15,139 bases of DNA from CAZIVO01 sp964542765 (GTDB taxonomy: Bacteria > Planctomycetota > UBA1135 > UBA2386). Below, one piece after another: positions 7,497-14,765 of the stretch (position 1 is the first letter of the stretch; each line of letters starts with the position of its first letter). The position numbers and the translations under genes are program-made. The stretch covers positions 1-15,139 of the forward strand of contig CAZIVO010000092.1 in the NCBI GenBank assembly GCA_964542765.1. Direction: 5' to 3'. Under the pieces are notes generated by a model, which had not been told where the DNA came from, did no database searches, and saw only the letters and a program-made list of their open reading frames with translations.

Positions 7497-9653
7497 ATGA
7501 GATTCGTGCGGATGTCGTTGGTGGTCATCGTTACGTGGGGGGTTGTTTCTCCTTGTGGGGCCCAGGGTCTGCGCGTCTCACCCCCCGGCAAGCTGTTGAA
7601 AGACTCGCGCTCGCAGGCGGCACGAACTTTTCGAGATGCCGATCATCCGTGGGTTCCACCTGAAACGCTGTCGGCATGGCAGCAAGTATCCGCAGCCTTG
7701 CGGCAGCGCCTTCTGGTCAGCGCCGGACTCTGGCCGATGCCTGAACGCACGCCGCTCGATCCGGTCATTCATGGGCGGATCGAGCGAGAAGGCTACACGA
7801 TCGAAAAGGTCTACTTCGCCAGTCGCCCTGGGCACTACGTGACTGGAAATCTCTATCGTCCCAAGAATCACTCGGGCAAGAGGCCCGCGGTATTGAGTCC
7901 GCACGGCCACTGGCAGAACGGCCGCAAGTACGATGCTGGAGAAAAGGCGGCCGGAGAGCAGATCAAGGAGGGCGCAGAGATCTATCCAGCTGCTGCGCGC
8001 TACCCTCTGCAGGCGCGCATGGTGCAACTTGCGCGCATGGGCTGCGTGGTCTTTCACTACGACATGGTCGGCTATGCATCGAGCCGCAAGATCTCTCATC
8101 GCGGAGGTTTCAGCGATGTCGAGTCAGCCTTGTTCCTGCATGACGTCATGGGACTTCAGACCTGGAATTCGATCCGCGCGCTGGATTTTCTACTGTCACT
8201 CGATGATGTGGATCCGCAGCGTGTCGGTGTCACTGGCGCCAGCGGCGGCGGTACCCAGACCTTTGTTCTCTGCGCTCTCGACCCACGGCCTGCGGCGGCC
8301 TTCCCCGCAGTCATGGTGTCGACGGCGATGCAGGGAGGTTGCGTTTGCGAGAACGCGAATTATCTCCGGATCGGCTGCAACAACATTTCCTTTGCAGCAC
8401 TCTTTGCTCCGCGGCCACTGGCGATGAGCGGCGCCGACGATTGGACCAAGAAGATCGAGACCAAGGGCTTACCGGAGCTCAAGCAGATCTATGGTCTGCA
8501 CGGCAAGCAGAACCTGGTGCAGGCGCGTACCTGGCCGCAGTTCGGTCACAACTACAACCAGCACGCCCGCCAGTTCATGTATGCCTGGTTCAACCGACAC
8601 CTCGGATTGGGCTACAGCGACCCGATCAAGGAAGAAAATTTCGAGCCGGTTCCGACCGCGCAACTGGAGATCTTTGACGAGGATCATCCGTTGCCGGGTG
8701 ATGCCGCCGGCGTCGAAGATCTTCGGGGTGCCTGGAGGCAGGCATCGCGGGCTGCCTTCGATAGTCTTTTGCCCACCTCCGAGGCGGGGGTAGAGGAATA
8801 CCGACGGATCGTCGGCACGGCGGTTCGGGTGATGCTGGGCGGTGGCGGACCCAAGGCCGAGGAAGTCGTCATCGAGCCGGAACTCAAGGCCATCAAGGGA
8901 GCCGTCAAAGAACGCCTGGACGGAGTGCAACTGATGCGCCTGATGGTTCGTAGAGGGGAGGCGAAGGTGCCGCTGATCTTGCTGCGGTCGGTCGGGCGTG
9001 AACTCGATCAGGTGCGGCGGGTCGTTTTGTGGGTCGATGGCGTTGGCAAGCGGGGGCTCCTCACGGCCGAGGGGCATCTCATTCCGGTTGTTCAAGACTT
9101 GCTGGCGGCAGGCATTGCGGTGGCCTCGATCGATCCATGGGGTACCGGCGAGTTCGTTGGTGCGCAGCAAGGCCCTGTCCGGACGGAGGTGGATCGCAAA
9201 TACGCCGGTTACACCTTCGCCTACAACTTGCCGCTTCTTGCCCATCGCGTGCAGGATGTGATGACTGCGTTGGTCGCCTTACCGAAGATCCTGGCGGGTG
9301 TCGAAAGTACAGATCTGGTGGGGACCGGGGCGGCCGGAACATGGGTGCTGCTGGCGCGGGCATTGGCGGGGGATGCTGTGTCGCGAACGCTGGTCGATCT
9401 GGAAGGTTTTTCCTTCTCGAAGATCCACAGGATCGATGATCCGATGCTCCTGCCCGGCGCCTTGCGTTACGGCGGCATCGGTGGCCTCGCGGCGCTGACT
9501 CCACCAGGGCTGATCGTTGTCGCCGGGACGGACGGGATTCCAGAAGATGAACTCCTGCCGCTGCGGCGGATCTCCGCCCTGACCGATGGTCAGACCGTGT
9601 TTTCTTCAGGCCCCTTGTCGGCATCGATGATCAAGCGCCGACTTCTGCGTTGA
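7497..9653 (+). CDS. Secreted two-domain alpha/beta hydrolase, acetyl-xylan-esterase-like
   Basis: The product is 718 aa. Residues 1-23 are a signal peptide ending CGAQ. The first half (about 60-400) is an alpha/beta hydrolase resembling acetyl xylan esterase/dienelactone hydrolase proteins of planctomycetes. It has the nucleophile elbow G-A-S249-G-G in VGVTGASGGGTQTF, an acidic residue at D314 or D315 in ADDWTKK, and H351 in FGHNYNQHAR, so a complete triad is visible. The second half (about 440-718) has the outline of another hydrolase fold (RRVVLWVDGVGKRG, IAVASIDPWGTGEF, then the elbow position), but reads G609-T-G-A-A-G614, without Ser, Cys or Asp as nucleophile. Deacylation of a polysaccharide or sugar ester is the likely activity. 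The start at 7497 is supported by AGGAG eight bases upstream and by the signal peptide. The Gfo/Idh/MocA gene follows after 156 bases. Confidence 0.88.
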   Translation: MRFVRMSLVVIVTWGVVSPCGAQGLRVSPPGKLLKDSRSQAARTFRDADHPWVPPETLSAWQQVSAALRQRLLVSAGLWPMPERTPLDPVIHGRIEREGYTIEKVYFASRPGHYVTGNLYRPKNHSGKRPAVLSPHGHWQNGRKYDAGEKAAGEQIKEGAEIYPAAARYPLQARMVQLARMGCVVFHYDMVGYASSRKISHRGGFSDVESALFLHDVMGLQTWNSIRALDFLLSLDDVDPQRVGVTGASGGGTQTFVLCALDPRPAAAFPAVMVSTAMQGGCVCENANYLRIGCNNISFAALFAPRPLAMSGADDWTKKIETKGLPELKQIYGLHGKQNLVQARTWPQFGHNYNQHARQFMYAWFNRHLGLGYSDPIKEENFEPVPTAQLEIFDEDHPLPGDAAGVEDLRGAWRQASRAAFDSLLPTSEAGVEEYRRIVGTAVRVMLGGGGPKAEEVVIEPELKAIKGAVKERLDGVQLMRLMVRRGEAKVPLILLRSVGRELDQVRRVVLWVDGVGKRGLLTAEGHLIPVVQDLLAAGIAVASIDPWGTGEFVGAQQGPVRTEVDRKYAGYTFAYNLPLLAHRVQDVMTALVALPKILAGVESTDLVGTGAAGTWVLLARALAGDAVSRTLVDLEGFSFSKIHRIDDPMLLPGALRYGGIGGLAALTPPGLIVVAGTDGIPEDELLPLRRISALTDGQTVFSSGPLSASMIKRRLLR

Positions 9654-9699
9654 AGGCGACCTTCCGGCTCCTTGTCGAACTCCGCCCGAGATGTTCGCT

Positions 9700-9718
9700 G
9701 GCCCGCAACTCGGGCCAT
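9700..9718 (+). terminator. GC-rich hairpin between the hydrolase and oxidoreductase genes
   Basis: TGGCCCG at 9700-9706 pairs perfectly with CGGGCCA at 9712-9718 around a 5-base loop, 47 bases after the hydrolase stop. Only two T residues follow, so it is not a classic intrinsic terminator. It could attenuate read-through or protect the upstream mRNA end. Confidence 0.4.
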
Positions 9719-9809
9719 TGACCGAAACTTTGCTCAAGCGGATTGCCCGAGTCCTCCATCTCCGCATGATGGTTCCAACTCCTTCCTTTCCAATTGATTT
9801 GAGGTCCTC

Positions 9810-11111
9810 GTGACGACGAACAAGCACGCCAGCAGAAGACAGTTTCTTTGCACTAGCTCGACGGCTGCCGCCGGTCTTGCCTTGACCCCGAAGGTCTTTT
9901 CCATCGGTCGACCTGGTGGATCGGCGCTCGAGACCATCAATATCGGAGTGGTTGGCACCGGTGGTCGTGGCGGCGGAGCCTGCAACGACAACTTGACCGC
10001 GAACGAGAATGTGCGACTGGCTGCCATGGCAGATCTCGATCCCGCCAAGTGTGATCGCCTGCGGAAGAATCTTGTGAAGAAGCATGGCCAGAAGGTGGAT
10101 GTCGGCGATAGCCGGATTTATGGCGGTCTCGACGGCTTCCGCAAGGTGATCGATGACCCGAATGTGGATCTCGTGCTGCTGACCACTTCGCCGGGATTTC
10201 GGCCATGGCATATCGCCGAGGCGGTGAAGGCGCGCAAGCATGTCTTTGCGGAGAAGCCCGTCTGTGTTGACCCTGCCGGCTTCCGTTCTTGCATCGATTC
10301 GCACGAGCGGGCGATCAAGCAAGAAACTGCGATCGTGACCGGAACGCAATATCGTCGCCAACCCAGCTTCATCGAGGCCATCGATCGTCTTCAGGAAGGC
10401 ATACTCGGCGAGATCGTCGGCGCGACCGCGCGGTACTGTTCGAGCGGGATCTGGTATCGCAAGCGTCAAGAGGGAATGAGTGATACCGAATATCAACTCC
10501 ACAACTGGATGCACTTCATCTGGTTGTCAGGCGATCAGATCTGTGAACAAGCAGTTCACAATGTCGATGTCATCAACTGGCTCATGGGTGGCCCGCCCGA
10601 GTCGGCTTATGGTTCTGGCGGCCGCTTCACCCGTCCCGATGACAGCGAGATGTGGGACAGCATGTCGATCGACTTCATGTATCCAGGCGACCGCATGGTG
10701 TCTTTCAAATGTCGGCAGATACCAGGGACGAAGGGTGACTCCAACAATGTCGTCTACTGTGCTGATGGTATCGGCTACATCAATGCGTTCAGCAGCGGCT
10801 CACGCTTGGTTGATCGCAAGGGCAAGGAGATCTTCAAGATCAAGGGTGATATCGGCGCGGCTTACAAGCAAGAGCATCGGGATCTGATCGACTCCATCCG
10901 CGCCGGCAAGCCGATCGTCGAGTTGAAGCAGACGGCCGAGAGTTCGCTGACCGCCGCGATGGGGCGCATGGCTTGCTACACGGGTCAGAAGGTGACCTGG
11001 GATTTTGTCAGCAAGAAGTCCAAGCTCGACACCTTTCCCAAGAACCTCACCATGAAGGGTTCACGACCGACTTCGACGCACGCGATCCCGGGCAAGAGCA
11101 AGCTGGTCTGA
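9810..11111 (+). CDS. Gfo/Idh/MocA family oxidoreductase, Tat-exported
   Basis: The product is 433 aa, a usual length for the planctomycete exported subgroup. The N-terminus has a twin-arginine signal (SRRQFLC, R9-R10, followed by an Ala-rich core). The Rossmann nucleotide-binding motif GVVGTGGRGGG begins at residue 46. The family EKP motif is at E148-K149-P150 (VFAEKPVCVDP). The C-terminal alpha/beta domain includes HNWMHFIWLSGDQ and EQAVHNVDVINWLMGG, where the conserved His and Asp usually lie near the active site. The enzyme probably oxidises, reduces or rearranges a sugar using tightly bound NAD(P), folded before export. The substrate cannot be told, and a GH109-like glycosidase role is possible though not indicated. 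The start is a GTG with GAGG five bases upstream. The gene follows the alpha/beta hydrolase and converges with the S41 protease gene. Confidence 0.93.
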   Translation: MTTNKHASRRQFLCTSSTAAAGLALTPKVFSIGRPGGSALETINIGVVGTGGRGGGACNDNLTANENVRLAAMADLDPAKCDRLRKNLVKKHGQKVDVGDSRIYGGLDGFRKVIDDPNVDLVLLTTSPGFRPWHIAEAVKARKHVFAEKPVCVDPAGFRSCIDSHERAIKQETAIVTGTQYRRQPSFIEAIDRLQEGILGEIVGATARYCSSGIWYRKRQEGMSDTEYQLHNWMHFIWLSGDQICEQAVHNVDVINWLMGGPPESAYGSGGRFTRPDDSEMWDSMSIDFMYPGDRMVSFKCRQIPGTKGDSNNVVYCADGIGYINAFSSGSRLVDRKGKEIFKIKGDIGAAYKQEHRDLIDSIRAGKPIVELKQTAESSLTAAMGRMACYTGQKVTWDFVSKKSKLDTFPKNLTMKGSRPTSTHAIPGKSKLV

Positions 11112-11193
11112 GGTTGGTGGCCGGGACGAGGATTGCGGCCATTGCGATTGCTGGATCGCGTGGCAGTTCGTTGCGCTGAACAAGCGCTGGCGA

Positions 11194-12531
11194 TCAGGGC
11201 AGGCGCTTCTTGCTGCCCTTTTCCTCGGTGCGGAGCAAGGACAATGCTTTTTCAAGGACCGGGTCGCGGGTCTTGAGTTGTTCGGGGTTGGATGCGACAT
11301 GGATGTCCGGTGTGATCCCTTCGCCCTCGAAGCAGGACCCATCGGCTCGCAATGCCTTCCATCTCGGGATGAAGATCTGCACACCGTTGGCGAGTTCATG
11401 TGATTTGGGATTGCCACTGCTGCCCTGGGATCGCTGTCCGACCAGGGTTGCTTTTTTGGCTTGCCGCATCATCAAGAGGAAGGCCTCGTTGCTGCTGGTA
11501 TTGGCCTGGCTCATCAGCACGGTCACGGGTTTCGTGAAGCGACGCCCTGTTTTGTTCCCGGTCACCCGGCGCTCTTGAATTGGCCCGAAGCTGTCTTCGC
11601 CGGTGCGCAAGACATGCTTGGCATAGATCTTGGTTCCATCGACGAACCATGCGGCTACTTGCTGGGCGATCAGCTCGTCACCACCCCGGTTGGGTCGCAC
11701 ATCAACGATCAGGCTCTCGCTGCTTTGCAGCTGTGTCAGAGCCTCTTCAACCTTGGCCGCGTCCAGTGTTGCTGTCCAGGTTGCGATCAATAGATAGCCG
11801 ATGCCATCTTTCGTGCGGGCCGTGACGAGACCTTGGGAGGGTTGCTTTATCTCGCCCAGATACTTGCCGAGCAGTCCGTAGCGAAAGAGCGTGTCCTTTT
11901 CGGATTGACTGGTGGCGACGACTCGATTGCGGTAACGGAGATAGAGGTGAAGGTCTCGAGCAGGAGCCAGCGCAGCGCCCATGGCGACCGCAAAGCCGCG
12001 TGCCGAGCGCGCCTCGAGTATGGTCTTCTCGTTGCGGTCAAAGAGATCCGCCCAGTCGATCTTCACTCGTTCGTAGTAAGAGTATTCATGGGCTAAAAGC
12101 TCTTTGACCTGATGCAAAGTCCGATGGTTGAGGGCGCGCTGCTCATCTACATCCAGATTGTTGAGAGGCCTGGTCGAGAATGTCCATGGCGTTGGCGTGG
12201 CCGCCACCCCGGTGGAACTGCGAAAATTCTTCGAACTCCGGCAGTTCAGTTGCATCACGTAATCGTGATCGGGTTGCAGTGTGACCTCGAGAACACAGTT
12301 TCGCTTGTCCTTCCACCCGCCCCGCTTGGTTCTGGGGAAACTCGGTCCACCGCCGCAAAAGGAGTAGCTGCGAGTGTCCATGTCCTGATCAAAGGTGACG
12401 GTGAGGGTGGTGGTCGTCGCATCGACCTCGGTGGCGAGATGCGGTGGCTCGAGATGCACGACACGAGGTTGCGCCTGATCCTGGGCGACGGCGTTGCTCA
12501 GCAAGGACAGGAGGGCTACGGCGTACCTCAT
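11194..12531 (-). CDS. Secreted S41-family peptidase with N-terminal Ig-like domain
   Basis: The product is 445 aa. A signal peptide (1-17, ending AVAQ) is followed by a Big_5/SbsA-type Ig-like domain at about 22-118 (PRVVHLEPP, TLTVTFDQDMD, TPWTFSTRP). The rest is the core of an S41 C-terminal-processing/tricorn-like peptidase: a helical lead-in with YYERVKIDWADLF, then GIGYLLIATW, SLIVDVRPNRGGDE, PVTVLMSQANTSSNEAF and GQRSQGSSG. S346 in S346-S347-N-E349 aligns with the catalytic Ser of the family (S-x-x-E pattern). No PDZ domain is present between the lead-in and the core, which is unusual for CtpA-like enzymes but common in tricorn-like ones. AAGGAG lies 11 bases upstream of the ATG, a long spacing. 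The DNA between this gene and the next upstream one is stop-free in the frame of that gene. The substrate is unknown. Confidence 0.85.
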   Translation of the reverse strand: MRYAVALLSLLSNAVAQDQAQPRVVHLEPPHLATEVDATTTTLTVTFDQDMDTRSYSFCGGGPSFPRTKRGGWKDKRNCVLEVTLQPDHDYVMQLNCRSSKNFRSSTGVAATPTPWTFSTRPLNNLDVDEQRALNHRTLHQVKELLAHEYSYYERVKIDWADLFDRNEKTILEARSARGFAVAMGAALAPARDLHLYLRYRNRVVATSQSEKDTLFRYGLLGKYLGEIKQPSQGLVTARTKDGIGYLLIATWTATLDAAKVEEALTQLQSSESLIVDVRPNRGGDELIAQQVAAWFVDGTKIYAKHVLRTGEDSFGPIQERRVTGNKTGRRFTKPVTVLMSQANTSSNEAFLLMMRQAKKATLVGQRSQGSSGNPKSHELANGVQIFIPRWKALRADGSCFEGEGITPDIHVASNPEQLKTRDPVLEKALSLLRTEEKGSKKRLP

Positions 12532-12746
12532 TTTCCGAGCGACTCCTTTGCTGCTTCAAGAGTCCCCGGAAATTTTGAGGACAGGGACGTTGCACCGGTG
12601 ACTGAGGCGATCAGGGTATTGCCTGGGTGGATCATCGTCGTGAGGGCTTTTCGAGTTCCACGATAGCCGTCACGGGACCCTGGCCAAGAGGCGTGTGTGC
12701 TCTTCCTGCCGGTGGCGAACGTTAATTTCGCTAGCTCGTGCGAGAC

Positions 12747-13838
12747 TCAGTGGTGGTGCAAGACCAGGGTCTGGCCGCGGTTGTTCCATTGGCCGCTGGG
12801 TACTGTCGATGCGGCGAGAGGATCTCCAGAGCCATACCAGTACTGATAGCCCGAGTCGGTGGGACGCCCCCCCGATGCCGTGATCAAGCGCGAACCGGCT
12901 GCCGAGCCATGGATGATCGGCGTCTTGGCGTCCAGTGCGAAGAATTGCACCGAGGCCCAGACCCCGGCCAGCGCCTCGAGTTTTGGCAGGGGGATCTTGG
13001 TGGTCATCTTGCCGGCTGCGTCCATCTTGCCACCGATGCTGACAGCTGGATTGATCGCCAGCCAGCAGCCATTGCCGGTCTTGCCGAGCAGTTTGCCCAG
13101 ATCCAGGAACTGACCCGGGCCCGTTCCGACCATCAGGACACCGGGGAGTCCGGCGGCAGCGGTCCCGCTGCTGTTCTGCTCCAGCGATCCGCCCGGCATG
13201 CAACCGCTCGGAGTGATTCCTATCGTCAGGCCGCAATCCTGACCACGAAAACTGGTCAGCGTGGAGGTGGTTGAGCCGCCGTAGTAGCGATCGACATTAT
13301 GACCTGTGGCCGTGTTGGTTTTGGAAGCGTCGAGATTGGCGATGTCCAGGAGCAGGTTGCCACCCTTGTAGATGTAAGGCGTTTGAAAGCTGATGCGGGC
13401 AATGTCATTGCCGAAATCCTGATACGGAACGGCGGGAGCGAAGTAGGTAGGCAGTTCGATCGTTCCCTTGAAGACGGTCTTGGTCGGGTTCGTGGGCGCG
13501 CCGAGCGCCCTGGTGAAATCAAGAGGCCAGATGTTGGTGGTGGTATTGAACCGTGTTTCCTGGAGTCGGATCACGGTGTTGATCTTGGTGGCCAGGTAGA
13601 TCTTTCTGTAGTAGCCCTCCTTGCGGTAGTTCATGCCGACGAGTGTTTTGCCCGTGCCGATCTCGATTTCGCTGGTGGCGTAGAGATGCTGGAACCTTGC
13701 GTTGCTATTGCCCAGCGGCATGAAGTGCCAGCTGTCGCCCTCGTGCGTTGCCAGGACGGCAGGGATGGTGGAGGAAACCTGGGCGGTGACGGCACAGGTA
13801 GTGAGAGCAACTGCTACGAGGAGCGGGAAACGGGACAT
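12747..13838 (-). CDS. Secreted beta-rich protein of unknown function with shared C-terminal module
   Basis: The product is 363 aa. Residues 1-20 are a signal peptide (MSRFPLLVAVALTTCAVTAQ). I do not recognise a named family. Residues 21-210 are rich in short strands and aromatics (GDSWHFMPLG, RFQHLYATSEI, LVGMNYRKEGYYRK, GNLLLDIANLDAS), consistent with a beta-sandwich. From about 205 the protein matches the C-terminal domain of the kelch protein: C213, then C258 in GNGCWLAINP, D273-A-A-G276 and LP at 284-285. The last three residues are His-His-His, directly before the stop. The start at 13838 is well supported by GGAGG at 13846-13850 (seven-base spacing) and by the signal peptide, although the frame is open to 14039. 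A stem-loop at 13867-13886 lies in the leader. It is probably a surface or secreted protein. Confidence 0.82.
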   Translation of the reverse strand: MSRFPLLVAVALTTCAVTAQVSSTIPAVLATHEGDSWHFMPLGNSNARFQHLYATSEIEIGTGKTLVGMNYRKEGYYRKIYLATKINTVIRLQETRFNTTTNIWPLDFTRALGAPTNPTKTVFKGTIELPTYFAPAVPYQDFGNDIARISFQTPYIYKGGNLLLDIANLDASKTNTATGHNVDRYYGGSTTSTLTSFRGQDCGLTIGITPSGCMPGGSLEQNSSGTAAAGLPGVLMVGTGPGQFLDLGKLLGKTGNGCWLAINPAVSIGGKMDAAGKMTTKIPLPKLEALAGVWASVQFFALDAKTPIIHGSAAGSRLITASGGRPTDSGYQYWYGSGDPLAASTVPSGQWNNRGQTLVLHHH

Positions 13839-13866
13839 CTGGGTTCCTCCGGGTGATCGAAACTCT

Positions 13867-13886
13867 CTCCAGCAAGAGTGCTGGAG
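13867..13886 (-). promoter_or_regulatory. Stem-loop in the 5' leader of the beta-rich secreted protein
   Basis: CTCCAGCA at 13867-13874 and TGCTGGAG at 13879-13886 form a perfect 8-bp stem with a 4-base loop, and read the same way on the minus strand. The stem ends 28 bases before the ATG at 13838 and about 16 bases before the GGAGG ribosome binding site. No T-run follows, so a leader or mRNA-stability element is more likely than a terminator. The rest of the 290-bp gap (13839-14128) shows no convincing gene. Confidence 0.45.
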
Positions 13887-14128
13887 GGGTGTGCCGGGCA
13901 CGATGAAGTCTACGAGGGGATTTCGAGCCGGCAGGGATCGTCGCGGTGTTGCGGTTGTCGATGCCTGGCACTTCGCTCCGGGGGCGGATTCATGCGGGTT
14001 GGAAGCGCCGATGCGGCGGAGTCTTCGGGAGCGCATCATGATCGCTTCTTCGATCTTCGCACGCGCCTGTCTCAGAATGACACTTTTGAGTCAGCCGTCT
14101 GCGGCAGGCGCGATGAATCTTCCCTTGC

Positions 14129-14518
14129 TCAGAGATCTTCGGGGAGTTTGTCGGGTACTTCGCCACCTCTTACCAGCACGAGGATCGCACCGTGGGGCAC
14201 CACCAGATAATCAGTTTCCTCGAAGCTGATTTCGATGGCTGCCTTGCGGAAGAAGAGGGCGTAGTCGCCGATCTCGACCTGCATCGGCATGAAGCGAGGC
14301 ATCCGGAAGGGTTCCTTCCAGGATTCCTGTTCCTCGTTCGGAGGGGGAAGCGGGGTTCCCGGGCCGAGTGCGACGACGGTGCCTCCTCGGACGTCTTCCT
14401 TCTCCATGACTCCTGGTGGCAAGAAGAGCCCGACCTTGGTGCGGTTCTGCTCTTCCTCCGGCTCGATCAGGATGCGGTCGCCGACAACCAGTAACTCTCT
14501 GCTGCCTTTCTTCATCAT
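14129..14518 (-). CDS. GroES-like (Cpn10) co-chaperonin with central insertion
   Basis: The product is 129 aa, against about 95 for standard GroES. GroES landmarks are in order: VGDRILIEPEEE at 12-23, a mobile-loop equivalent at about 24-42 containing GLFLPP at 30-35, GGTVVALGPG at 45-54, VEIGDYALFFRKAAIEI at 81-97 and DYLVVPHGAILVLV at 103-116. An extra segment of about 25 residues (55-80), rich in Pro, Glu and Met, sits between the GPG turn and the second barrel half. A 13-residue charged tail follows the last strand. No GroEL gene is next to it, so this is probably a stand-alone paralogue; whether it caps a chaperonin is not known. This is the only gene in the window without an export signal. 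The start is a Met pair at 14518/14515 with no clear Shine-Dalgarno sequence, so either Met, or a slightly different start, is possible. Confidence 0.85.
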   Translation of the reverse strand: MMKKGSRELLVVGDRILIEPEEEQNRTKVGLFLPPGVMEKEDVRGGTVVALGPGTPLPPPNEEQESWKEPFRMPRFMPMQVEIGDYALFFRKAAIEISFEETDYLVVPHGAILVLVRGGEVPDKLPEDL

Positions 14519-14765
14519 GCTCGCGCGGAGGAGTCTAACGTATATCCAGATCGTCGCGCCACAGGCATGAAGACGCGCGGGTGCAGTTCTTCCTTCCCCG
14601 TACCGATCGGCTCTGCTACGCGTGTAGGTGATGGGGGAATATCGACCCATTCCGCCGAGTTCTCGCGTGCACGCTGGTCCGTATGAGAAATATCCGGTGA
14701 TCGAGTATCGGCGAACGTGGCAAGGAGGCGGAGATTGGCGTCGGAACGACTACAATCCTCGCATC

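Noticed and set aside
9606..10514. 302-codon open frame on the minus strand
   Set aside because: It lies opposite the well-supported Gfo/Idh/MocA gene and has no recognisable domain, signal or ribosome binding site; it is a shadow of GC-rich codon use.
11173..11187. Terminator between the Gfo/Idh/MocA and S41 genes
   Set aside because: GCGCT/AGCGC forms only a 5-bp stem with no T-run on either strand; too weak to call.
13839..14039. Longer N-terminus for the beta-rich secreted protein from 14039
   Set aside because: A strong GGAGG and a clear signal peptide place the start at 13838.
14505..14535. CIRCE-like heat-shock operator before the GroES-like gene
   Set aside because: The minus strand has TTAGACTC followed by GAGCATGAT, but the second arm matches the CIRCE consensus at only about 4 of 9 positions, the first arm lacks a base and the arms are not inverted repeats.
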